Source of the DNA: Paramacrobiotus metropolitanus
Lineage: Eukaryota > Tardigrada > Eutardigrada > Parachela > Macrobiotidae
DNA: 64,000 nucleotides
Assembly (NCBI RefSeq): GCF_019649055.1
Contig: NW_026570403.1
Location: 1-64,000 of the forward strand
Direction: 5' to 3'
Below the pieces are notes generated by a model. The model ran no database searches. It saw only the letters and a list, made by a program, of their open reading frames with translations, and had not been told where the DNA came from. Both the position numbers and the translations under genes were made by a program. Below, piece by piece: positions 54,710 through 64,000 of this stretch; within the stretch, counting starts at the first letter, position 1; every line of letters begins with the position of its first letter.

Positions 54710-54970
54710 GTCAGATTTATTGAACGGTGCCAGTTTTTCTGATAGCAGTGAGGAGCGATTTGTTAATTCCGGAAACCGTCCAACAATTTCCACTCTTAAT
54801 CGGCTCGAAATATCGCGGCCACAACGTTTCGCCACGCTACCGTGGCGATGCATTGTGGGCGCGATGTCTCGTGCCGATCACCACGATGGACTTTGAGTTG
54901 GCCAGATTTTATTCCGGCCTGGAGAATACAGACCGACGTGACTGCACCGCATCACTTTCCTGGACGAATA
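54710..54970 (-). pseudogene. Second decayed C-terminal exon fragment of the secreted family
   Basis: The minus strand keeps traces of the end of the C-terminal exon (acceptable matches to ELANSQ.., YRGD and WTVAEI positions), with stops and frame changes. It is very similar to the fragment at 46,145-46,440, including CGCTACCGTGGCG. Both are followed by the same upstream module, so they belong to one duplicated unit. Confidence 0.6.
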
Positions 54971-55025
54971 CATGATAGACAACAGATAAAGCGATTACTA
55001 CGTGGGCTACACTTAAATGCTGCCC

Positions 55026-55711
55026 TTAAGGGATTTGGCCCGGTACATAGGTCCAAGTTCGTGTACATCCAGGGGAAGTTTCGCTGTTGCGCGCTCCCAA
55101 ACACTTTTTTGCATTGCTTTATGGTATTTTGTAGCCAGAAGAATTGTATACCTAGGTGAGAAAACCGTTTGCGCGCGCAACATCCGGTTGCGAAGGAGGG
55201 CATCAAAATTCAAAAAAGTTTAAATCCATTCAGGTGTACCAAAAGTCTCATTATTGACCGATCCCTTTCAAATTTTGCGCGTAAATGCACATAACCATGA
55301 AGATCGTTTTGACACGGATCCAGACTTCTACGATTTTTGTCAAATTTTAAAATGAATTCTAAAATTTTTGAAATTCATTTTAAAATTTGAAAAACATACA
55401 AGCACAGTGGATCCGTGTCAAAATGATCTTCATGGTTATGTGCATTTACATGCAAAGTTCGAAAGCGATCGGTCCATAATGAAACTTTTGGTACAGCTGA
55501 ATGCATTCAAACTTTTTGGAATTTTGTTACCCTCATAACTCCGCAATCAGATGTTGCGCGCAAAAACGGATTTCACGCCTATGTATACCAATTATTTGGC
55601 AACACAATGTCAAAGAGCAACCCAAAAAAGTGTTTGAAAGTGCGCGAAAGCGCATATTCCCGTCAATGTACACGATTTTTTTAGTGCTATGTACCGGGCC
55701 AAATCCCTTAA
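55026..55711. mobile_element. 686-bp fold-back element flanked by TTAA
   Basis: Two arms of about 330 bp are inverted copies of each other. The outer ends read TTAAGGGATTTGGCCCGGTA and its inverse, and the centre is a palindrome near 55,350-55,385. TTAA occurs at both ends (55026-55029 and 55708-55711). There is no coding capacity. The TTAA target suggests a piggyBac-type origin. Paralogous DNA near 41,790 lacks the insertion and has TTGA at the same place, supporting a 4-bp target site. Confidence 0.8.
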
Positions 55712-56895
55712 ACGTAGACCGGATGGAAGTTTACGTAGTCACAAAAAAATTACAGAAAATGCTGCTTTTTACAGAAATGAATGTTACTTAAGATTGAATT
55801 AAGTCGGCCTCCAGCCATGATGACCTACCGTAAGTTTCTTTGCTTCTTTCAAAAAGGCTCTGGAGTTTGGATGGTCGGGTTGGTCTTGCTCCAATAACTG
55901 CGCTCGGAAGCGAGCTGGTTGCACTTATTAGCTCTAGAATTACCGCAGTTATCCGGGCAAACGGTAACCATAACTGAATTAGTGAGCCGTTTGCGATTTT
56001 GCCTTGTTACAGGAAGCGCTGACGCCTACAGTACAGTGCTTTTCAGGTTTGCACGGCAATGGTTTTTAAAAAGCCCCTCTGCAAAGGGTAATAATTTAGT
56101 ATGGTATTAACTACTGACTTCCCGGTTACACATTGCCAGATTTGCTTAAGAAATTACTGTAGCGAATTGCGCATGTTTGATTAGGAGTATGTTTTACGGG
56201 AAAAACGCGCGAGCTGCGTGTGTCCCGCTTTGTTCAATATGTGCTGTTGTTGGTTACGCCATTTCCCCATGTTTTGTAGAATCGGTAGCGCAGCTACGTG
56301 GCACTAACAATTGCTGGCTGCAGAATACATGCGGGCATAATTGTCTGCTTAATGATCCTATCAAAGTCTGCAGTATTGTAAATGTCGACACTTCCGGATA
56401 GTTCCGTCGTAGCGCCTGGCTAGCCGCGTCTAGGGGCCTTCTAGAACAATTGGCATAAGACGCGGAAAACGGTGCCGGCACTGCCACTCAAACCGCAGCC
56501 AGCAAGCTGTTGTTACACAACACGTACCTCGTAATAGATCACGCACCAGTCTGCAGACTCCGACAACCGGTTAGGCACTACTCGAGTAGACACCGGTAAT
56601 CACACTGCCGGGAATAATAATTAACAAGGTATTACAGTGACGGTACGCTATAACAATTAATTTCTCAGACGGCCATAATATTTCCTACGCAGGTTTCCTT
56701 GAGCGGCGGTAAAAGTGCTGCGTAAATTCTGAATTCCTTAAAGTATCTAGGTAATTACGGAGCTGTGTTCAGCTTGCGGCAAAAATGGGTAATCTGCTCG
56801 TATATGATATAAATAACAACTGTAAGAAACACAAGTATCTGAATACTGGATGATTCCGTTATAAACTTTAAAATTCCGATACTGATGTTGGAACG
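55712..56895 (+). promoter_or_regulatory. Duplicated upstream module and promoter of gene G
   Basis: It continues the module interrupted by the fold-back element and is the counterpart of 46,800-47,814 before gene F. Conserved words include AGCGAATTGCG, GTCGACACTTCCGGAT, CTAGGGGCCTTCTAGAACAATT and CTCGAGTAGACACCGG. Confidence 0.55.
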
Positions 56896-56908
56896 CCAAC
56901 GACGTTGG
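56896..56908 (+). promoter_or_regulatory. Palindromic upstream element of gene G
   Basis: CCAACG-A-CGTTGG is identical to the copy before gene F, 69 bp before the first ATG. Confidence 0.6.
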
Positions 56909-56977
56909 TAATTCGTGGCATTTGTACCCTTTCTGACTGACCTTTTCGCTGGTTTATACTTTACAATTTATACATCC

Positions 56978-59900
56978 ATGATGCACAAATCCGCATACCG
57001 GCTTCTGCTACTTAGCCTTTCCTTCGGGATGGGACATTGTGGTAAGTGGATGTGATAACATCGCGATCGTATAACGATGAAGATTTCATCTTCCCAGATA
57101 GCATATCGAACACGTAATTTTTTATTATGACCAGATAAGGCAGCTAAAGCTACTCGTATAAGTTTGTAACGCATTTACATAATTACAAATAAATGATGAC
57201 GCTTTATTATTATTATGACCGGTTCAGGCACCTTTTTTTTTCGTTACCACGTTATTCTGCGGTTTATGATTATGATCATGTTTATGTTTGTGTTTATGTT
57301 TATGTTATGTTTATGTTTATGTTTATGTTTATGTTTATGTTTATGTTTATGTTTGTTTATGTTTATGTTTATGTTTATATTTATGTTTATGTTTATGGTT
57401 ATGTTTATGTTTATGTTTATGTTTATGTTTATGTGTTCATATCTATTTGTTTATTTTGGTACAGAATGATTTCCGATGTTACATTTTTACGGCAAGCTTT
57501 ATGTTTTATGCGGCAAATCCCTTTGTTTATGTTTATAGTATCATTTACGTTATTTTTATCCTCCCTGTTTTATCGTCAACGACTCGTACTGCATTCATAT
57601 CAGTTTTTGTTTGCCTTATGTTTCTAAACAATTGAGATGTTATAAATTGGGCCTATATTATTGCGTTCTTTGCCAGTACGTCCAATTTAATGGGTTATCT
57701 GATTCTGTTCTTGTTCTAGCGGCAATAAACCAAGCCTCACTTGACCTGACCGCACCGAGCTTCTCCATTCCCTATGGCAACTCGCAGATTCAGTTTTTCA
57801 ATGGGACTTCACCAACATCCGCCCACCCTGTGCTGTATTTCACACCGGCCGTTACTTTCCTCCCGGATAAAACGGAAATCATGCTGGACCCGGAAGGCGG
57901 AGCCAACTGTGTCTTCGTCACAGTAAGGTTGTGGGATAAGAATTACATGTCTGCCATTCAGGACTGCGTCACACAACGCACGCAGGACCCAACGACCGTG
58001 ACGTCTCCAATTCCCTTCAAATCCATCCAGGCTGAGTACTCTGCGAACAATTTAACTGGAGAAATAAAGAAGAATTCGTGGCAGCCGATAACCAGTAAGC
58101 TGATGCCGCCACAGGAATCGCTGTGCATCCAATGCCCCACATCGTCAGCATGCAACGAAATCAAGACGACCATTGAATCGGACAGTGCCAGTTTTGCCTC
58201 ACATTTATTCGTATCATTCGCTACTTACGCGCCAGCTGCGAAGGGCCGTGTCCAGTCCCAATACAGGGTCACTGCGACCACCGGTACAGATGGATCGGAC
58301 AGTGTAGCACCACCGGACTGCACTAACGAAATCTCAAAACCAGGTATGCGAAATAATTACAGCGGAGTATATCTTTTTCACCTGTAATTCGGTTTGAAGT
58401 AGTAGTATAATCTTCGAAACGTTTACCCAGTATTATGAAAAACGTAATACTATTAATAATAATTTATGATAATATCCATTATCAGCTTTTGCATTGTTCA
58501 TTATTCTAGATATCCCGAACTCACGCCTCTTGGACCAAACGGTCAATGGGATCAATTCCTCTTCGCCGTCTAATGGAACCGCTTCCCCTTCGCCTGCTAA
58601 TGGAACCGATTTCTCGGCTGGTAATGGGACCGCTCCCAGTGCGTTTAATAATGGGACTGACTCTTCTTCGCCTGTAAATGGGACCGAAACCTCTACGCCT
58701 ACCAGTGAGCCTGATTCTTCTACGCTTACAAGTGAGCCTGATTCCTCTACGGGTGCCGGTGAACCTGATTCGTCTACGGGTACCAGTGAACCTGATTCCT
58801 CTACGGCTACCAGCGACGAGCCTGATTCCACTACGGGTACCAGTGAACCTAATTCCTCTACGAATACCAGCGAGCCTGATTCCTCAACGGCTTCCAGTGA
58901 TCCTGATGCCTCTACCGCTACCAGTGAGCCGGATTCCTCTACCGGTACCACTGAACCTGATTCCTCTACGGTTACGGGTGAGCCGGGTGATTCCTCTACG
59001 GGTACCAGCGAGCCTGATTCCTCTACAGCTACCAGTGAGCCCGATTCTTCTACGCCCACCAGTGAGCCGGATTCTTCTACGGGTGGCAATGAGCCTGATT
59101 CCACTTCGCCTACCAGTGAGCCTGATTCCTCAACGGATACCAGTGACCCTGATTCTTCCACGGCTACCAGTGAGCCTGATGCTTCTACTAGCTCCACTGA
59201 AACTGATGCCTCTACGACTACCAACGAAACTGATGCTTCTACAACTACCGGTGAACCTGATGCTTCTACGACTACCAGTGAGCCGGACGCCTCTACGACT
59301 ACCAGTGAGCCCGATCCTTCTTTTCCTGCTAATGGGACCGGTGCCCCATCGTCTACTAATGGAACCTTATCCAATTCGTCAAGTAACGGAGCCGTTTCCA
59401 ATTCGTCTACAAATGGAACCGTTTCTTCTCCTACTAATGGAACTGTTTCTAATTCGTCTACTAATGGAACCGTTTCTTCGCCAAACAATGGAACCGTTTC
59501 CAAATCGCATACTAATGGAACCGTTTCTTCGCCAAACAATGGAACCGTTTCCAAATCGCATACTAATGGAACCGTTTCTTCGCCAAGTAATGGAACTATT
59601 CCCTCTTCGCCCACTAATGGAACCGTCTCCCCTTCGCCTACTAATGGAACCGTTTCTTCGCCAAATAATGGAACGGTTCCCTGTTCGTCTACTAATGGGA
59701 CTGTTTCCTCTTCGGCTACTAATGAGACCAACGCAATTCCAAATTCAGGTATGCGGAATTATGACGGATCGATGATATCGACGGGTCGTACTCTTCTATT
59801 TACTAAGCACTTCGGTTTTAAGTACTGTAGCCGCCCACTCAAGTTCCGCTAGAAACGTATCCGGCCGTTTTCTTCTTACTACTGGGCATTACAGATAGTT

Positions 59901-61263
59901 ACGCGCTGAACGTCGAATATTATGTATGCAAATATCCGTATAATTATTTACTCCACTCGGTGGTACAACTTGTGCTGTCGGCAACAGTCAAAAAATCCTG
60001 TCTTTCACCACAATGTTAATAGAAAGTAGTATGATCACTTACGTATGTGTTTAGGATCTTTTATTAAAATATAATATTAAGATAATAATTATTACGTATT
60101 TGTTATCGTTTATTAATGAATTGTTCATAATTCTAGATATTCCGCCTGAGACCCTCGAGAACGAAATGGTCACCGTCCACTGGCAGGCTCGTCGACCTGA
60201 TACCCTGTCGGCTATGTCCGATTCAGTTATACGGATAAGAATTCGCGACGCCAACGACAAATTTTTGATACAGTCGAGCGAAAAAACCACTCCTGTCACT
60301 GGGGAATTTCAGTTAAATGTGTCACGTACCAACCAATATAGCATCGTTTTCGAAACCTCTGGATTCGGGAAATTATCCTACTCTCCCATCCTACTGCGCA
60401 ACTTCACCCAGTTCTTCACCCCAGGCAGCGATGTTTATTTGGAGCCGTTGGGATTCATTCGCAAGGACTTCAAGGGAATGGGAAAAGCACTGGGAACCGT
60501 ACGCCTGGTCAATACCACCGGTGCCTATTTTGCCCCAGGGTTCCAAGTGCAGCTGCGAAATGGACTGAACAACGTCACGGGTCCGGTTGTGGCTACAACG
60601 ACCACCAATGCAAATGGCCTCTGGTCGGTGAAGCTCCCTGGAGGACACTACACGGCAACAGTATCGTCACTTGATAACAAGTTCACGGCCCCGCCGTTCA
60701 CTGTTCCAGTGTTCAGAATCGATGACGTTCGGGACTGCGCGATGACCCCACAGTTTGAAAAGGGAGATATCCGCGTCGTCTTGCGAGGGAACGGATTCAC
60801 GACTAACGGTGTTTTTGGTCCGTACGATGTTAAATTGATTGTTACCGGGCCGCTGAAGGGCAAGTCTAACAAGACTGCAGAAGTGCGAGCCAACTCCACG
60901 GTTAGCGCGGACAAATTGATGAAGTATGACTATATGGACCAGATATTTGGCAGCGTTCTTATCCGGAAGCAGCTGCCCGGTGTTTACCGCATTCAGGTCT
61001 ATGAAACTGATGCGCTGCAGCCAAAACCCACTTCTAAACTGCCGAAAATGAATCTGGCCAATTCGCAATCAATGGTGGAGATCTACCGTGGTGATAAATT
61101 GTGGGCGCGGTATTACGTGTCACTTAAGGAGGGGAATATGTGGACGGTGGCCGAAATTAACGGTGCGCAAATCAATACCGTCAATGACATGCAGATCGTT
61201 CCCCCTTGGCCTACTAAACAGAAGCAGGCTGCTGCTCCGCAAGATATACTAGAGTTAGGTTAA
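56978..61263 (+). CDS. Gene G: secreted protein with large mucin-like exon
   Basis: Exons are 56978-57041, 57720-58343, 58510-59748 and 60137-61263, sum 3,054 nt, 1,017 residues. Tandem ATGs are at 56978 and 56981. Exon 1 is the signal peptide (MMHKSAYRLLLLSLSFGMGH). Exon 2 is the short N-terminal domain, nearly the same as in gene F. Exon 3 encodes 413 residues: about 25 copies of an EPDSSTxTS-type unit, followed by about 18 NGTVSS-type units. This is a mucin-like, heavily glycosylatable stalk, nearly four times that of gene F. Exon 4 is the C-terminal region, ending WTVAEINGAQINTVNDM. All introns are phase 1. Intron 1 contains a hexanucleotide microsatellite. F and G are the closest pair apart from D and E. 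Confidence 0.82.
57270..57435 (+). repeat. (TTTATG)n microsatellite in gene G intron 1
   Basis: About 25 copies of TTTATG with occasional changes. Open frames across it (VYVYVY, FMFMFM) are artefacts. Confidence 0.9.
58675..59320 (+). repeat. Coding minisatellite, GEPDSST-type units in gene G exon 3
   Basis: A 27 to 30-bp unit (GAGCCTGATTCCTCTACG plus a variable ACCAGT part) is repeated about 20 to 25 times in frame. The adjoining 59,320-59,740 holds a second family, AATGGAACCGTTTC plus spacer. Confidence 0.85.
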
Positions 61264-63355
61264 TTAATCTATACCGAAATTTACGTTATCCTTACGATTA
61301 TCCTGCCTTCAGGCTGCAGTAGACGTTAAACTGATCCAGTTGATTGTTTGTATTCAACACGTTTTACCGTGGATGAAAATTGTTTAATTTGCGGTTATTA
61401 CATTATCGTGGATTTGGTATTTGTGTTGCAGTATTTACTGAAGTGTTATTATTTAGTACTGCCATTTACGTGTAGTGGAAGATCTAACAATATTAAAACA
61501 CCATTCCTCAAAATTTGTTATTCTTTGTCTGAAAAAATTTATATGAATATTTAGGTATGTTGCCCGTAACTCAACAAACATCTTTTACAAGCGGCATCCT
61601 GCAAGGTAGTTTTGCTGATCTGAAATCTTTTAGGTTATTCAGCAGGTTCCTCTGCATATCGGTATCGCTTGACGTGATTCGATATGCAACAGAATATGCA
61701 AAAATGCAACAGAATATGATATACAACAGAATATGCATAAATGCAACCGATATGCAACAGAATATGCATAAATAAGCTGCAGAAAACTTAACTTGAAATC
61801 TGAAAAATTACCCATGTACAGATAGGGTACACAGCCATAAAAATACCTGTAACTTGTACATAAAAATTATCTATCTTTCGATACGGCAGGCGAGTAGTGG
61901 CTTATACCCGCTCATTTCCATAAGCTCTCAGTACAAGTACGTACTGAAATTCTTCAGGCCCAAATGGTATGGTTATCAAAAACTGGTGTTGGCATTTTTC
62001 TCACAGATCGACTGGCATTTTTTGTTCGCAAAATGCAACAGTGCTACCGTAATTAGCTATTATAATATTGTTTGATTGATTAATCGTACAGTTTTAAGCG
62101 CGCAGCAATATTTTGGAAAGGAAATACGGAGTTCAAATGACCGTCGACCAAACGTAATAATTATTGTAAAGCATGTATGTATTTTCTTTTAATAGGTGTA
62201 ATATGGTTACAAATAAACGAAATGCGTTGTAGCTAGGTCATCAGGATAAATAACAGTAGACGAAAAATAACAGTAGAAAATTAGAGGAAGCACAACATTA
62301 CCTGCTAGGACAGCTAAGAACACGACAATTGCACGCGCCTGCTAATTGATCGTACTAATTTGCATAGATCTGCTCTTGCACTGTCCGTTTTGAATGAACG
62401 GCGAAACGGTCACAAGCGCTACGGTTACTTTATAGGTATCGGTTACTTCAATACTGTAGCGATAGTATTTGTACCAACGATAAGACCGCCCAGTTATGAT
62501 GAATCATTCCATCGCGTTATGAATTTGTCCACTTTACCGGCTAGTTTCCTTTCTCATGAATTTCTAGAATTCAGTCTTGACACTCGCTTGCTACAGCTTG
62601 CATCTACTTGTGTTTCTCTTGCCGAAACCCTTGCTTACAACCTTGCTGCGTTCTTGATTCCCTTGTCATTAAACATGCCTTGAGTTACGTTGTTGCGTTT
62701 GACCGCTTGGGATGAACTAGCGTCATCCCAATCGGAGCCACCTGTGTAATTGCGTTACATCTGTAAGAGCGTCCTCGGCCAGCATCGTTGCCGGTCGTGC
62801 CACCTTTCACCCCAACAGCCGTTTAATCGTGGTAAAGGCTGATCGCCACCCCACTAGAACAGTAGCCAGATAGGCCACTGTTACATGGCGCTCCTGTAAA
62901 GAACCACACCACCTGGACGCCTGCAGCCAACACCCGCGATTATCATACCATCGCCACTTCCCATACCAGCCTGCGGAAGTCCCGGAACGGATAGCCATCG
63001 CCGTTTTGTGAGTGTTACAGCATCAGTTAAAGAAGTGAAACTGCATTTTCACCGTTGATATATTAATTACATCAAAGTTTTACATTAATTCAGCGAACGC
63101 TAACTTACTTATTTCATACTCGTATCATCGCTCCTGTTTTGTTGGCATCAGTTTTCGTGTCAAATATTAACATACGGTACATAATATTCCGGTTATATTA
63201 CTTGTTTGCGCTTTCGTTGACTGTTATATTAACGTTGTTCACCGGCACCGCATTGCCGCCTTGCTCTCGTTCGCGCCAAAACTTTCTTGTGTATCGTAAA
63301 CACCGCTCTGGATGCTCTGAGAGCACAACATTAACTGTCATGGTCCACCAGTTCA
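61264..63355. other. 3' flank of gene G and second retroelement leader-like DNA
   Basis: 61,264-61,610 parallels the 3' flank of gene F. At 61,680-61,775 a ~20-bp unit (ATGCAACAGAATATGCA) is repeated four to five times. From about 62,360 the sequence becomes less AT-rich and shows LTR-like traits: a TGCTTACAACCTTGCTGCG stretch, ATTAAA at 62,673 and later GC-richer leader. I see no ORF of note before 63,356. Confidence 0.35.
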
Positions 63356-64000
63356 ATGGAATCTCAGAAGATAAATTTGCAGTCTCAACTTGGTAAACTC
63401 ACCAAGGCGCAGCTGCAAGACATCAGCAACAGTCTGAATGTCTACATTAACAGGAAAGTCTCTCGGTCAGGTTATGTTGATAAATTAACTTCCTACATGG
63501 GAAAGCACAACATTACTTTACCGAATGAACATGTGAAGGTTGATTGCACTGGAAAGCTCAGTGCGCCTTCACTGCCGACATTACACAGAGACAGCACAAC
63601 ATCAGCGTCTGCTGTCCAGCCTGTTCCCGGCCTGCCTGCTACAACTCCCCCGGCATGCAACATTACAGATGCACGCGCACAGCCGCAAACAGACACTGGA
63701 CAGAGCACAGTGCGTGGGGATACAGCATGCACCCACATCAGCCAGACAGAACCGGTGCTTCTACACGACAGACTGGAAAAACGTTATAAACGGGAAGAAC
63801 AATTAATCACTTTTTCAGATGATGAGCCTTCCGATGAGTCACTCACTCCCACTGCTTTGCATAGCGCTCAGTTAGCAACCGCCCAGAGAGAGTCTGCCGT
63901 ACACACAGCTGCGCAGCACACCACACCTGCTCATACCGCGAACATTACAAATGAGCAAGGACAGTTTGATTTTAACTGCGTGTTGCAAGCGCTTGCTTTA
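63356..64000 (+). CDS. Partial ORF open to the window end, retroelement gag-like
   Basis: A reading frame of 215 codons, starting at MESQKINLQSQLGKLT, runs off the right edge without a stop. The first 50 residues have a SAP-like pattern (LGKLTKAQLQDISNSLNV ... YVDKLTSYM), which occurs in some retroelement Gag proteins and in DNA-binding host proteins. Residues 75-215 are Thr/Gln/Pro/Ala-rich and probably disordered, with an acidic patch TFSDDEPSDES. Start choice: a different frame has an earlier ATG (63,341) but stops after 17 codons. The upstream LTR-like DNA favours a retrotransposon gag, but a host gene cannot be excluded. Confidence 0.45.
   Translation, partial: MESQKINLQSQLGKLTKAQLQDISNSLNVYINRKVSRSGYVDKLTSYMGKHNITLPNEHVKVDCTGKLSAPSLPTLHRDSTTSASAVQPVPGLPATTPPACNITDARAQPQTDTGQSTVRGDTACTHISQTEPVLLHDRLEKRYKREEQLITFSDDEPSDESLTPTALHSAQLATAQRESAVHTAAQHTTPAHTANITNEQGQFDFNCVLQALAL

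Noticed and set aside
57193-57635. Plus ORFs made of VYVYVY or FMFMFM
   Set aside because: They are produced by the TTTATG microsatellite inside intron 1 of gene G.
58433-59731. 432-codon minus-strand ORF opposite the mucin exon (ETVPLVGEE-type repeats)
   Set aside because: It is a mirror of the in-frame repeats of gene G exon 3. It has no signal exon or conserved domain, and the plus strand fits the family gene model with exact splicing.
58675-59740. CRISPR-like regular repeats
   Set aside because: Units are in-frame coding repeats with degenerate, non-unique spacers in a spliced eukaryotic gene.

Overview
This is eukaryotic DNA, almost certainly from an invertebrate animal. Genes carry spliceosomal introns of about 50 to 940 bp with GT..AG ends, intergenic DNA is long, and LTR, LINE-like, hAT-like and fold-back elements are present. 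A tardigrade or similar small ecdysozoan is my guess from gene style only; nothing in the sequence proves it.

Positions 1 to about 20,800 are the 3' two thirds or more of a very large Ty3/gypsy-type LTR retroelement, truncated by the left window edge. Its pol (RT, RNase H, integrase, long basic AT-hook-like tail) is frame-broken near 1.2 kb. It is followed by three very large ORFs with no recognised homologue (ORF2 about 1,659 aa, ORF3 about 1,660 aa, ORF4 about 710 aa) and 3 to 4 kb of non-coding 3' sequence. The element has its own base usage (dense CCGAC/GTCGG words), many small hairpins with ACAAA, ACACA or CAACAGAA loops in both coding and non-coding parts, and a textbook -1 slippery heptamer linking ORF2 to ORF3.

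Positions 21.3 to 61.3 kb hold a cluster of seven paralogous genes for secreted proteins (here called A to G), interrupted by one kinase/kelch-like gene. Strand order is A(-), B(+), kinase(-), C(-), D(-), E(-), F(+), G(+). I reconstructed the exon structure of all eight by eye. Each model is in frame from its chosen ATG to its stop. In the cluster, the junctions after the signal exon and before the C-terminal exon are always phase 1, so the exons between are interchangeable: a 58 to 64 bp signal-peptide exon, a large N-terminal domain exon (long in A and C, short in B, F and G, reduced to an 84-bp remnant in D and E), an optional Ser/Thr/Asn mucin-like exon (F and G), and a conserved C-terminal beta-sandwich region. 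Upstream regions are also duplicated and share a palindrome around CCAACGNCGTTGG 60 to 70 bp before the ATG. Decayed copies (an orphan promoter, C-terminal fragments, headless upstream modules) show birth and death of the family.

Between the genes are a hAT-like MITE with an 8-bp target duplication, a 686-bp TTAA fold-back element whose empty site survives in a paralogous module, a 195-bp MITE next to a splice acceptor of gene D, another 0.3-kb inverted-repeat element and a LINE-like fragment. The right edge (after about 62.3 kb) seems to enter a second retroelement: an ORF open to the window end starts at 63,356.
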